A program made the translations under genes and the position numbers. A stretch of 64,000 nt of DNA from Tricholoma matsutake (Eukaryota; Basidiomycota; Agaricomycetes; Agaricales; Tricholomataceae), in contig AP026545.1 of NCBI GenBank assembly GCA_026075535.2, positions 744,001 to 808,000 of the forward strand, given 5' to 3'. Positions 11,760 through 23,540 of the stretch are shown here, piece after piece (the stretch's first letter is position 1; the number at the start of each line of letters is the position of its first letter). The notes beneath the pieces are model-generated. The model saw only the letters and a program-made list of their open reading frames with translations. It was not told the origin of the DNA and made no database searches.

Positions 11760-12341
11760 CTCCTTTGGCTGCTGATACTGTTTCCATGTTATTCAGGCCT
11801 TTGGCCCTTGGGGCTTTCCCTGTAGGCATGCTTCCACAAGTCACAATGCACTGACACTTATTATTTCTCTAGTAAATTCTACAAGCTTCTGCATGACCAG
11901 TGAACATGTAAAAGAAGCAATTTGTGAAAACACAATTATTTGTATTACAGAGGCTAAGGATTGCAAGGCAGCAAGATGAAATTAGTGAGACATTATCATA
12001 AGTATCAAGTCAGCAGACAATGCACCACAATGAATGATCAGTAGTCAGTCCCAGATTATCAAAAAGCAGGATACAGTGAGGTGAAATTGGCAGGCACAAC
12101 AAAAGAAGGTTTTCAGATGGAAAGTGATCTGATTACCTCCAGAGTCCTGAAGATAATAGTGGGATTTGTGAGGTTTGTCAGCCCTTCACTGGTAGTGGAG
12201 GCTAATTCAGCTAGCCCTGGAAGAAGCGTGACACATGCTTGAAAATCTGGTCAGTGGTGGATCAAGAACAACAGGGGACAGACAATGTCCCTCCATGGCC
12301 AGTTTTTTCCTATGGGGGGGTCTTAAAATCAGATACGGGTG
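11760..12341. other. No gene recognised
   Basis: Only short frames on both strands and no terminal repeats or tandem arrays. It may include 3' flank of the RTC4-like remnant and decayed RecQ-like sequence on the minus strand. Confidence 0.4.
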
Positions 12342-12629
12342 TTATTGTTGGGATCCATGTAGAAAGTCTGAGATCAGTCCCATTTGTAGTGCAAACACCA
12401 AGGCAATCTCTGCACTTACCTTTAACAACATGCCACATCCATAGCAGGCACTCCTTCCAAAGTTGAGGTTGCATCTGAATTGTATGAAGTCTAGGTCCGA
12501 GGCATTCATGATGCCTTGGGGACATCTTGTTAGGCTATGTTGGGAATCGGGTTGGTTGTTGGTGAGGCAGACGATGCATCGATTGGAGAGGCCATCCAAA
12601 CTTCTTTTGATATTGATGAGGCAAGCCAC
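12342..12629 (-). pseudogene. RecQ-like helicase C-terminal zinc module fragment
   Basis: The minus frame gives CIVCLTNN, then HSLTRCPQG, then a spacer ending SACYGCGM. This C..C-H..C-C..C layout resembles the cysteine-rich tail of basidiomycete telomere-linked RecQ-like helicases and parallels the tail seen at 15.9-16.1 kb (CVICNQEQQSDHVFR, then CNKCGCP). No helicase core lies upstream here, so this is an isolated fragment of a third copy or the displaced end of copy 2. Confidence 0.5.
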
Positions 12630-13381
12630 GGCATCATCCTGAGTGACTATGGTAGTTGGGATTGCTGAAATATGATATATTTATCAGTGTATGACATCTC
12701 ACCTGAACTCACTGCTGTTTTGAGCATTGGATGGTAAAGGGCATGGCTGCTCCTGAATTTGGCATGATGAGGGTGCAGATGGCAGACCCGCAGATGGACC
12801 TGCAGATGGACCCCCTGATGCCACTGCTAGAATGTCATGTCAGTGATTGGTATGGGCACTGCCTGGACTCACCACTGTTTTCAGCATTGGCATTTATAGC
12901 CAGTGCAAGGGGTGGCATGTTCTGAACCCTGAGTTTCAAAGCATTTGGTTGGTCGCAGGCTGCTTGCAATGAGGCTGCAGGTCGAGCACCTGAGGCCAAC
13001 CCTATAACTTAAAGACATGTAAATATATCCATGTGAAATGCTGAACCATACCTTGATTCCACAGGCTTGTCACTAAGTCCATGCAGAATAGTTGAGGTAT
13101 AGAATATTGACTCATAGGGCACTTACCAGGTTGGCCTTGCTCCAATCTTTGGACAGAGAGGGGCTGTGTGGCTCCTGCAGACTATCAGGCAAGGAAAAAA
13201 CAAAGCAAGAAAAGAAAACTCACCATTTCCAACAAGATTGAGGTTTATATTAATGTTCCATGGTGGCACAGGGTCTGTAGTGCTGCAGAACTGACCTGAG
13301 AGATCACTGAGAAGGCCAGAGACATGGGTGAGCTGGTTGATGACCTGTGTCAACATGATGATTGGGGGCACTATATACAGC
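12630..13381. other. Non-coding stretch
   Basis: Contains a short CAGATGGACC-type direct repeat near 12780-12810. Otherwise I see no supported gene. Confidence 0.4.
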
Positions 13382-13389
13382 ATTAGATT

Positions 13390-13944
13390 TAGGGCACGGC
13401 ATGGGTACAGGTAACACCGTGTGTTTCTGGTCATGGGTATGGGTATGGGATTGCCATACCTGGGCAACACCATACCCTTTTCCACAGTGTTACGGGTATG
13501 TGCGGGTATGCTGGTACCCGGATTTTGGTCAGGTGAGTGATCATCTGTGTTGAGATTTCGATTTTTTAATGACATATCACAGGAAAAACCCATGAGTCAT
13601 GGTGACCTGACTCACAGGTTTACCCCCTGTGATGAGATGCGAACATCTTTTTCAGCAAATTTCTATCAAATATCATGAAAAATAACAGTAAAAAATGCAG
13701 GGGTACTTTTTGATGACATATCTGCGAGTCAGGGTGATATGACTCATGGGTTTACCCCCTGTGAGAAGATGCAAACATCTTTTCCTATCAAATATAATAA
13801 AAAATATCAATACCCATGAATAACCATGGGTAACCCACAAAAACCCATGGTAACACTGTACCCCTACCCATGCAGGAACGGTGTTCATGGGTATGGGTAG
13901 GGGTATAAGAAAATATACCCATGGGTTGCCTGTGCCATGCCCTA
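13390..13944. mobile_element. hAT-type MITE, 555 bp, exact 8-bp TSD
   Basis: Ends TAGGGCACGGCATGGGT at the left and, in complement, TAGGGCATGGCACAGG at the right. It is flanked by identical ATTAGATT (13382-13389 and 13945-13952). GGGTATGGGTA-type hexamer runs occupy both subterminal zones, and an internal direct repeat (GAGTCA..GTGA..TGACTCA..GGTTTACCCCCTGTGA) occurs near 13590-13640 and 13725-13770. Non-coding. Same family as 1870-2131. Confidence 0.85.
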
Positions 13945-14110
13945 ATTAGATTTGTTTCCTGCAAATGAACCCAATGGAAAAGATACCTGAGTTGGGAGGT
14001 GATGTACATAAAGTGCTTGTGCTTGCATGAAGTCCTCTTCACAACTGCCAGTAGTTGTTTGGTGGAAGAAGTAAGGCAGCTCAAGGCAGAGGAGTGCTGG
14101 CCAATGGTGA

Positions 14111-14961
14111 TGATACTTGACCTGGAAACCCAAACAAAACCCACAAATAAGCCTCAGATGGTATAACATGAGCTAGAGGAAGGGTGCAAGGTGGTACTAA
14201 ATATTGCCATTGGCAATGAGTGTGAATGTGATCAGTTGTGATGCTGTATGAAGTACTGCAAAAGCTTGCAAAGAAGTTTGAAGAAGTTCAAGTGTGTGCA
14301 AAGAGGTCCCAAGAATTTTGAGTGTGTGCGAAGATTTTCAAAGATTTTTGAAGATAGTGACAAGAATAGGGTGTGGATAGTACGAAATGGTGATGGGAGT
14401 CAAAGGTGACAAGAGATGATTGAGATGATAGGAGAGAGTTTAGAGATGGTATGACAAATTTTGAAGAAGTTCACAAGGACATAAGGCCATGAGGCTCCCA
14501 TGAGGCAAGGTATAAGACAATAAAGAAGTATCCAAATCACAAAATAAATGAGAAACGATGTGAGGGGAAACATGTAGAATATAATATATCAAAGGTACTT
14601 GTCCTATTGTTCCAATATATCATGGAAATGTCAAAAACACTGCAATGTGTCCTAAAAAGTGAAATGTCTTGTCTCCTCATGTCTGCTGTGCTCGGCATGT
14701 GATGTGGCAACATGTAGCAAGTGTGGAATGTGTGTCCAAAGGTCAGGGGAATTGTATTATGATGGCCGAAGGCATACAAAGAATTTTGAAGCATTGTGAA
14801 GTATTTCAAAGCATTTTTGTGACTTTGTAGAGGTTCATACATGTTCATAGAACTTCAGAGGGTTTGTAGAGCTTTGTAGAGGTCTGTAGAGACTCATAGA
14901 GCTTCAACAACAATTGTAGATGTGCTCTCTGAGCTTGAACGACAAGGTGGACCTATCAACA
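14111..14961 (-). repeat. Solo LTR (TGTTGATAGG ... TATCA), minus orientation
   Basis: Reading minus, it starts TGTTGATAGGTCCACC and ends AGGTCAAGTATCA. It aligns with the Ty3-3 LTR at 59321-60691, including the CTCATTTATTTTGTGATTTG region and the tail ATATTTAGTACCACCTTGCA. Candidate 5-bp duplications are GGTGA (14106-14110) and GGTGT (14962-14966), with one mismatch. Confidence 0.7.
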
Positions 14962-14966
14962 GGTGT

Positions 14967-15390
14967 GACTCTGGTTGGAAAAATACCCAATCCAGGAGGT
15001 GACACAGGGGGCTTTCCACCTTGTGAGGTCCTGTTCTTAATGGTCAGGGTGGTTCGGTAGAACAAAGAGTGGGGAGCGGCGCAGACCCAGAGGAGGTTTG
15101 GCTGCCTTGTGCATGGCCTCTGCATGTGTTGACATGTGACTGTAGAATAAACCCTTGAATTATAAGAATGCAGAACTTGAGCAAAAGATACTGACCTGAA
15201 GGTGTCATGCTGCATCCACACTGCGGACAGGGATACAAATCATGGACCCACACACTGCCCTCGGTAGAATGCCCCATGTTTTATACATTTCTTCATCCCT
15301 TCGATTTCTATGGTTTTGAAATCACCATGATGGGATACATGCAATGGGCACCCAGATTCATTTCAAATTAAAATAGAAAAAGAAAAAAAT
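14967..15390 (-). pseudogene. Possible C2H2-type zinc finger remnant
   Basis: The minus frame gives PCPQCGCSMTPSG; an intron-like break (GT..AG) then leads to FILQSHVNTCRGH, which would complete a C-x2-C ... H-x3-C finger. There is too little sequence for assignment. It lies downstream of the RecQ-like pseudogene and could be an unrelated gene fragment. Confidence 0.25.
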
Positions 15391-16954
15391 TCCTGGAGCT
15401 CACTTTTTCATGCAGCTGCAGTCGAGAGAGTCACAGACATGACATTGGGATGTGCTCAACTTGTTTGATTGGCTAGATGTCAATGGGTTGGTTCTTGGTG
15501 CAGGCATGGTGGAAGTAGGAATCAAAGACAAAACAACAATTGTATGCAGACCACATGACATTGATGACCTCATATATATTGGACATGTATTATTTATAGA
15601 TATGAAGAAGTACTCGAAAAAGGTTGGGAATTCCATCTTTGGTTTGTAAAACCCAATGTGAAAAAGGTGAAAGGACATGGTCCACTGGAAATCCAGTGCA
15701 AAGATCTTTTACCACTTTTTGCTGAAATGGAGGGTGTTCATTTATGAGCCACATCATTGGGATCAGAACATCCACATATTGGCAACCTGTCTGTGGACCA
15801 TCACCATAGTCATGGATATATGTGACTTGGCCATGTTCATTGATGTACTTGACCTGTGCACAGCTGTGTGAGCAGGACCAAACCTTCTTAGATCTGCTCC
15901 AGTACCTTTTGTGGACAGCCACACTTATTACAGAACCCTGATGCGGCAAAGTCAAGTTTGCTCTCCCATGTCACCCATGCTTCCTTGGCAGTGGCCAGTG
16001 ATAGTGAATGATGGCATCATCTGAAGACATGATCACTCTGCTGCTCCTGATTGCAGATCACACAAGATATGTAGCCAGAGGCAAGCTTCTCAAGAATCTG
16101 GTGGGCACGCTGCAGTTCCCTGTCATTCTGGGTCCTTGCATGACTTGAAGAATTTTGAAGTTTGGAGTGCACAGTTTCCAACTGAAGGCTGTACAATGCA
16201 TCTAGAGGACCAGCTGATGCATGTGGTATGTTGAGTGCCTGTGGGCATTTGGAATCCATACCTGCACACGAGGTGAGAATTATGAAATGACTTGGATAAC
16301 TCTACACACAGACTTACATCCTATGCATTGTTCCATCAGCCCAGAAGGAAACACTTGTTGATCAAACCTCGCTGGCTTGACTCGACTTTCCATGTGGCAT
16401 ACATCACAGAAATCAACTTTTTGTTCATCAGAGTGCACGGCTCTGCAACTCCATAACATCTCTACAAGGAGCCGGCGGCAGTAGTTGTGACTACCTAGCG
16501 AAATCTGAATCAACTGTGCACCAAACTGATCTTCCTCTATAGTCCTGGTATCTTGGGGTGGCAATATGGTGATTGACCAAGCTTTGGCTGCATCTTGGTT
16601 GCCCCCCAGGTGTCCGACCTCCTGCACATATGATACAGCATCAGCGGGGTAGTATCGATGGATGGTATGAGTCAGGCCTGGAATATCCAGCCTGACACCA
16701 AGTATTGATGTACAGCTAATAGCTCTACACATGCCATTTCAGAATTTGCCCAGGAGTGAGTCTATCTCCTCCTGACTCATTTCAGGATTGCACCTTGCTA
16801 TCTGTAACATCAAAGCCATGTGTCTGGCATCAGATTTCGAGCAGCAGAAGATCAGAATTTGGTTAGTTGCGGAGTATGAGATGGCTTTTTGGTATTCTTC
16901 ACAGATGGTGCTGTCAAGATTGGTGTTACAATTTTCCTTGTAACTCATGGAACC

Positions 16955-17683
16955 TGACACACCCGACGATCCCCTCCAGACAGGAGGCACTCCCTGATTC
17001 ATGCTTAGAGCATGTCCTTGACACCAGACACACACATGATTCATGCTGACAACATGCATTCGATCCACTTCCCATGGAAGGCACCCTTGACACATGGTGA
17101 CTCCATACACCCAAACCCATTCCCACACATGCTGTGATACGACAGCCCTTTGACATGAGGTCCGTGATGTCGGACTCTCATGATCGACATGCTGCGCTGC
17201 AGCATGTCCTTGACATCGGATCCTTGACATCGGATCCATGACATAGGATGCCCCATGCTAGGCATGAGGCTTATCTCTTATTGTTTCCTGACATGCTGTG
17301 CTGCAGCACTCTGTGACATCAGACACCTCATGCAAGGCATGAGGCTTATTGTTTCTATTCTTACTTGATATGCATCTATCTTTCCGATTGGACGATAAGG
17401 ACCTCCCTTGTAGTATAAGTACTGCAACTCGTAGTAGGGATGTCCTTAGTTTAGATCTAGGCAATCTACAGCTTTAACTTGTGAACTTGCGAACTTACTC
17501 GAAACCACTAAGGAAGCCCCTTAGTGTGTGAACCCGAATGACTCTATGCAGAAGGCCTGCTAGAGTGCACTATCCATCTTACATCGGATGCTCTGAGTAA
17601 GACTAGTACCGAACAACTTGTTGAGGAGGCACCTCGTCAAATGACATTGACTAGATCAAGTGGTTAAGGCTTCGCCCTTAACA
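16955..17683 (-). repeat. Copia-type solo LTR inside the helicase pseudogene
   Basis: Reading minus, it begins TGTTAAGGGCGAAGCC and ends GGGTGTGTCA. It separates helicase motif III from motif IV. Internal near-repeats such as GACATCGGATC and TGCTG(C/T)GCTGCAGCA occur at 17190-17310. The flanks (GAACC and ATTGG on plus) do not match, so the target duplication has decayed or the boundaries are off by a few bases. Confidence 0.6.
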
Positions 17684-20600
17684 ATTGGTATCTTTGGACT
17701 GGACAACATTGTAGGAGATATTTTCTTGTGCTGTCACAGTATGTGAAATATGGCATGATGTGATCCCAAAGACATCAAGGAGGTCTGGGGGGAAGCATCG
17801 CAGATGGAAGGATGATCTGCACCCCTAAGCTGCCCAGCCACTTGAGCATACCCATTATTGGCCGAAAGTCTGCATGTGTCAGAGCAAGATGTGCTTTGTC
17901 TACAACAATTCAAGCCAGTCGACCATTTGTGTAAAGCTTCTGTATGAATACCTGGAAGACCTTTCAATTCATAGAGTCAATGGCAACAAGGATGGCAGAG
18001 GGTGGATGTGCATCAGATATTTCAGGTGACCACAAAGCACATGAAATGTTGTATTGTTTGCAATGGAAATGGTATTGCTCATGCAGTGACTGCAATTTGC
18101 AAAGGTAGGATCCATACCATGCTGCTTGCCCCATCAAACATTTTGGAGGACAAAAGCCCAGGCATCATTTTTCCAGATCCTATAGCAGGAATTACTGTAG
18201 TATTCATGGCTCAAAGATGAAAGATGCTTACCAGGAGGAGTGACATACATAACATGGCGCTTGTTCTCAATCATAAGTTGAGTCACTATCCCTTGTTCCC
18301 TGTTTTTGAATCCCAGCATATCACGCTCCTTGCAGCCTACAAATTCCCAAAGCATTCATAGCACATATGGATGTGGGAATATGTCATCTGAAGGTTTTTG
18401 ATTCATAGTATTGGCACTCAGTTTGAAGGGGTAGAACAGGTCCAGAACTGAGGCATGAGCATGTACAAGAGCCTGCCAGTTTTGGGCATCAAGCTCAGGG
18501 AAGACCTGCATGACATGGCTTCAGCAATCATATCTACAACCTGCACTGAAGGCATAGCAGAGGGTACAGCGGGCGTACAGGATATTTGAGCAACTGATGA
18601 TATGTCGGGTTGTGTTATTGATAAGATGGTCCTCTCCAAAAGAGCAATGGTGGCTGTTCCCCTGTGTAGCTTCCATAAAAGAGTGGGTGGGTGTCTGAAG
18701 ATCATGTGAATGACAGTGCTCACTTGCACTGTCTCCATAAGAGCAGAGTGAGGTAAGCCCGCAGGAAGTTCCCAATCTCCTCCATAGTTGTTTCAATCAA
18801 CTTTGCTAGTATGCCCTAGTTGTTTCACAGCAGACGTAGGCGGTAATTTGACCACATTGAACAGCTGTGGGTACCACTGTGTCATATACACCATGTATTG
18901 TCAGAACACCCTAATTGTCATTCTGACTCCCAAGTGTTTCTCAGTATATTTCGCCAGTGCAATTGTGACATTGCCTGCTGTCAGGGCAAAAAAGTCCTGC
19001 AAGGAGGAAGCTCTGCATATTGGAATATAGTGTAGGGCAGAAGTGATATTACCACTCATCATATAAGGGTCACAAGTAGACCAGAAATCAGACAATCAAG
19101 AGCCCACACTTTGGAAGTGGAACCCATACCATTGTCTTGTCTTCACCAGTAGTGTGGCTTGTTTTATTGTATGAGCCATGGAACACTAGCACACCAAGCA
19201 GCCAAAAGACATTCCTGATGGATCCAGCAGCGATGTTTGAAAAGAGCATCACAGCATACTCAGTCCCCTGTGCAGGCTCACTGCTGGTGAAGATGATGGC
19301 AATTAATATGAGAAGCTGAAGTTGGTATATCTCATGCATACACTTCATACAAGCCCTGGGGTGCCAGATCACATTGCCTTGTTTGTCAATGTGAGCAAAT
19401 GCTGCAAGATGTTTGGAGTCTGTTATCAGGTACTCTAATACCGAGTTCTCTTGGTTCCAAGGATTACCATGATCTGTCACAAAGCTATAGCCTGCTTGAA
19501 GCTCCCTTGGTTCATTGTGAATTTCAATGTCATTGGACTTCCTGAATGATCCCCAGAGAAGATTGTCCAATTGTCCTTCAATATCCTCAACCAGCTCATC
19601 TTGGACTCTCTTCATCTGCTCTAGGGTTACATGTTTCCCATTGACTGTTGCTGACCATCCATCATTGGTAGGCGAGTTGAAATAGATCATGTGATCATCT
19701 GCAGATCTGATGGAAGAGAGTCCTCATTTGAGCAGGTACAGTTGTGGCATGACCGCTTCACCCACGTTCTCCAAATAAGAGCACACATGGTCATATACAT
19801 TTTTTTATGGCAGTTAGCATCTTTATGAGGAGCAACCCATATTGACTCACCCACTGAGAGGTGTCCCATGCCTCAAAGATTTCAGCTCAAGCATAATCTT
19901 GACCACAGTGAGGCACCCTCCAAACAGGATCACTGCAATGACCTGTGTAGTGACAGAAGCCAGATGCCACTGCCCACTTTGCCACATGGATGACAGCACT
20001 ATGTACCTGACAAACACATTTTTAAAGGGGTCATCTGTGCCATCATTCAGATTCTGTGTATACAGGAGCTGTAGAAGTTGCAGATTGCATGCCTGCATCT
20101 CGTCTTTGAATGTTGGGACCTCCCATGTCTCACTTATCCTGTATGGGTATGCATCCTCTACTGCAGGGTCCTCAGCAACTTGACCTTCAGCAGGCAATGT
20201 ATTATCATTGAGTGCTACATCAGGGCTGACAGTTGGTAAAGCTTTGCTGTCTGGGTAGTGGTCTTCATCATCCAAGTCTGGTTCCTCCATGTTACTCTCT
20301 TCCCTGTTGTCTTACTGGATATCATCAACAGTGTCTGGAATTGATTGCAGTTTACCATAGAGCTCTTGGGAGACTTGGGAAAATTTCTGTGGGACCTCAA
20401 AGCAGTAGTACTTGCTTGGGTTGACAACATTGCACAAGAGTAGTGCCAGCGCTCCAGCAATGCATCTTCTATAGTTTACATGCACATTGTAGTGGACAGC
20501 CCTATGATGGCAAGGGTAATTTTGCCCGTGTTCAATTCCAGGTCTTGTTCCAATCAGGTGTTGCAGGAAAAAGTGGTTGGATTTTGCCTGGTACTTTGCT

Positions 20601-21714
20601 AGAAATGCATGGACACAATGTGGGAGGCTGCCAAAACCCGCATCCTTGGTAGAACAGGAACATAATTCTTTGGCAACAGAGGCATCCAACCACTCAGACA
20701 TGCTCCAACCACTTCTCTTTTTTGAGGAACTAATTAAGGACTCTGTAGTCATCAGGGATCGAGGCAGCATTGGAAGATGGACTCATGCGCGATGCTTGCT
20801 TTAACTGGTATTCTGGCCAAATATCTGGCAGAGGGATGGGTTGGTCATTGCCTAGAATGACTGCAAACCAGGAGAAGTTTTGTCCAAATCTTTGTGCTGG
20901 GCAGATAGTGAATCCTTGCTCCTCATTTTCCTCTCCTCTCTTGCATGTGTGCTTCCTGAATGATCTGGACATGTGCCTTGGATCTTGATCTTTATCACAA
21001 CCAAATTCCTGCTTGCAAACACTGCAAATTTGCATACTGTCTGTAATTTTAACCCAGCAATAGCCTGCACTGGAACAAGTGGGTGCACAGGATAGAATGT
21101 AAGTGTGTTCTATTGCAAACCGCATGCTGCTATGAACTGAGCTTGCAATCGATGATCAGGCTTCACTTCAGGATGGATGTCCATGATGTGCTCCCACACT
21201 TTCTGTGGGTGTATGATACCTTCACACTGCAGACATATCAACACATCCTGGTCATCATTGACCCTCCATCCATTTTTTCCCAGAGATTTCTGGGCCAGCA
21301 TGTGCGAGTCAGCATTTTCTATAGACAGTGTTGGGGAGTGAAGTGGGGTACTGTGTACATGCAATGGTACTGTCTGTTGTAGGGAAACACCATGCATTGC
21401 ATGTCCAACCATGTCACATGCATTGCTATCCATCGTATCTGTCATCATCCATGAGATAGACCTCAGTACTTTACACTCCCCCCCCCCCAATCCAAGTGGA
21501 CTCTGCTCGGACACACTTGGACACTTGGACTGTCCTCGGACTTCACTCGGACTCTGCTCAGACACACTTGGACACTTGGACTGTCCGAGGACTGCACTCA
21601 GACTTTGCTTGGACTTTGCTCAGACAAAATCAATTGTGCATTTATTTACACCTTTAAAGTACTGTCCGAGTTCCAGACTTAGAGAAATTCTTATAAGTCT
21701 CACAAAATGATGTG

Positions 21715-21797
21715 TGCACAGCAAGAATTGAACCAACAGAATTCTGGACTAGCAATCACATGATGACCAAATGTGCACACTCTACCACTTAAGCCAA
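21715..21797 (-). other. tRNA-like sequence, element A left, facing outward
   Basis: Reading minus: GGCTTAAGTGGTAGAGTGTGC resembles a box A (given in parts: GGCTTAAGTGG, TAGAGTGTGC), and GGTTCAATTCTTGC resembles a box B (GGTTCRANTCC). The arms do not fold into an obvious functional tRNA. Transcription would run toward the left terminus. Confidence 0.5.
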
Positions 21798-22299
21798 GTA
21801 GTCATTTAAATTTACATACATTATATCTATTTATTACTGAAATCTAATTTTTTGTATATCATGAATAGATTATTAAATTGACCCCCTCGCATCTGTGCGA
21901 GGGGTACAACAAGTAGAATACTAGGCTCACAAGCTCGAGGGGAGGGGGCCGTAACTATCAATTATAGAAATAATTAAAAACACCCATCACAAGCAGTTGC
22001 TTGTGGCAGTGTTCATCTCTCCCTGGGTCGTCCCCTGGCCATCCCGTTCTCCTGTCCCCATTCTTCTCCCCCCGAACCACCCCACAAGCAGATGCTTGTA
22101 GGCATGGGGTGGGTGTCATTGTGGGTGTCCCCACTCTCATTGTCGTCTCCCTTCCCCCTCATCTCTTCACCCTCACCTTCCACCCTGTGAGCAGGGGCTC
22201 GCAGCAGTGGTGGTGGTGGTGTTCCCCCATCATCGTCATTGCCAGTAGTAGTTTATACATAAAAAAAATTAGTTAGCATCAAAAAATGAAATGAGAAAA

Positions 22300-23230
22300 G
22301 AAAAAAAAACTTACCTAGGACCCAAGAGATGTTGATGCCTCTTGGGCCTTTTTTGTCTCCCTGTTGGTACCTGCACTCTTGCACCCCCCATCCACCCCGC
22401 AAGCAGTTGCCTGCAGCAGTCATGGGGGGTGCTGGCTGTTGTTGGCATCTCCCCTAATTGTTGTCGTTCCACCCATCATCCACCCTATGAGCAGTGGCTT
22501 GTAGGGCTGGGGTGGGTGCTGTTGTCATTCCCTGCCATCATCGTCATTCCACCCACCATCCACCCCAGGAGCAGTTGCTCATGAGGCTGGAGGCAGGTGG
22601 TGCGTCCTGCATGGTGGGCGTGAGGGCTGGGGGTGGGGGCTGTGTCTCATTGTCTTGTTGCTCTGTTGGGGTTGCCATTCTTGTCATTTTGAAATTGCAC
22701 CCATTCCCACCCCACGAGCAGCTGCTTGCGGCAGGAGTTCTGAGTGCTTGTCATTGTCAGCAGTACTAGATAATACCTAAAAAAAGTTTGTTAGTAACAA
22801 AATAAGGAAAGGACAAGAAAAAAAACTTACCAACAGCCCAAGAGATGTCATTTGACATCTCTTGGGCCTTTTCTTTATTTACTTTGCCTTCCTTTCATTG
22901 TTTCCCACTCATCCCCTCGTCATTCCATCTCCCAGTCATCTCCAGTCACCTCATTGTGTTGTCGTTCCATTTAGCCAGGTCAGTGTTGCTGTTGTCCTGC
23001 CATTTTGCAGTTGTGCCCATTCCCACCCCACGAGCAGTTACTTGCGGCGGTGGTCCTGGGTCCTAGGGTGGTGGCTGTGTCAGCCATTGTCGTGGTTTTG
23101 AGGCTGTGGCATCGTTATAACATAGATAAAACCTATCATTAAGGAAAATTCAGTTAGTTAAACAAAACCAAAAACATGTAAAAAAACACTTACAAGTGAG
23201 CCCAAATGACAGTACTGTCATTTGGGCTCA
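22300..23230 (-). repeat. Element A: three palindrome plus intron-like modules
   Basis: Palindromes lie at 22321-22346 (arms CCCAAGAG), 22836-22867 (15-bp arms GCCCAAGAGATGTCA, 2-nt loop) and 23198-23229 (perfect 32-bp palindrome, half-site GAGCCCAAATGACAGT). Reading minus, each is followed within a few bases by GTAAGT and a T-run. Further on come a CTAAC branch-site word and a T-rich TAG, with the acceptor clear in modules two and three. The layout mimics exons holding a hairpin separated by short introns. Confidence 0.7.
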
Positions 23231-23397
23231 TTCCCATTGTTGGTTATTGGGGTGGGAGGTAAGGAGGAGGAGGTGCCATTGACTGTGGTGGTGGTAGAGG
23301 TGATGTGCCAGCGTTGTTGATGATGCAGCTGTGTGTCATACACAGCCACCAGCAACAGTATGTGGCTGTGAAGATTTCCACCTACTTTTCAAGCCTG

Positions 23398-23470
23398 TTT
23401 GGTGCAATGGTTATTGTTGTCTACTGATTATGTAATCTTGTTGTTAGGACATGTGTTCAACTCTTTGTGG
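23398..23470 (+). other. tRNA-like sequence, element A right, facing outward
   Basis: GGTGCAATGGTTATTG resembles box A and TGTTCAACTCT a weak box B. It is the positional counterpart of the clearer copy in element B at 28279-28342. Confidence 0.35.
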
Positions 23471-23540
23471 TGTAACATATTTTATTCAATTAATAATAAC
23501 AACAACAAACACTCTTACTCGGACAGTCCTAGGACTGTAT

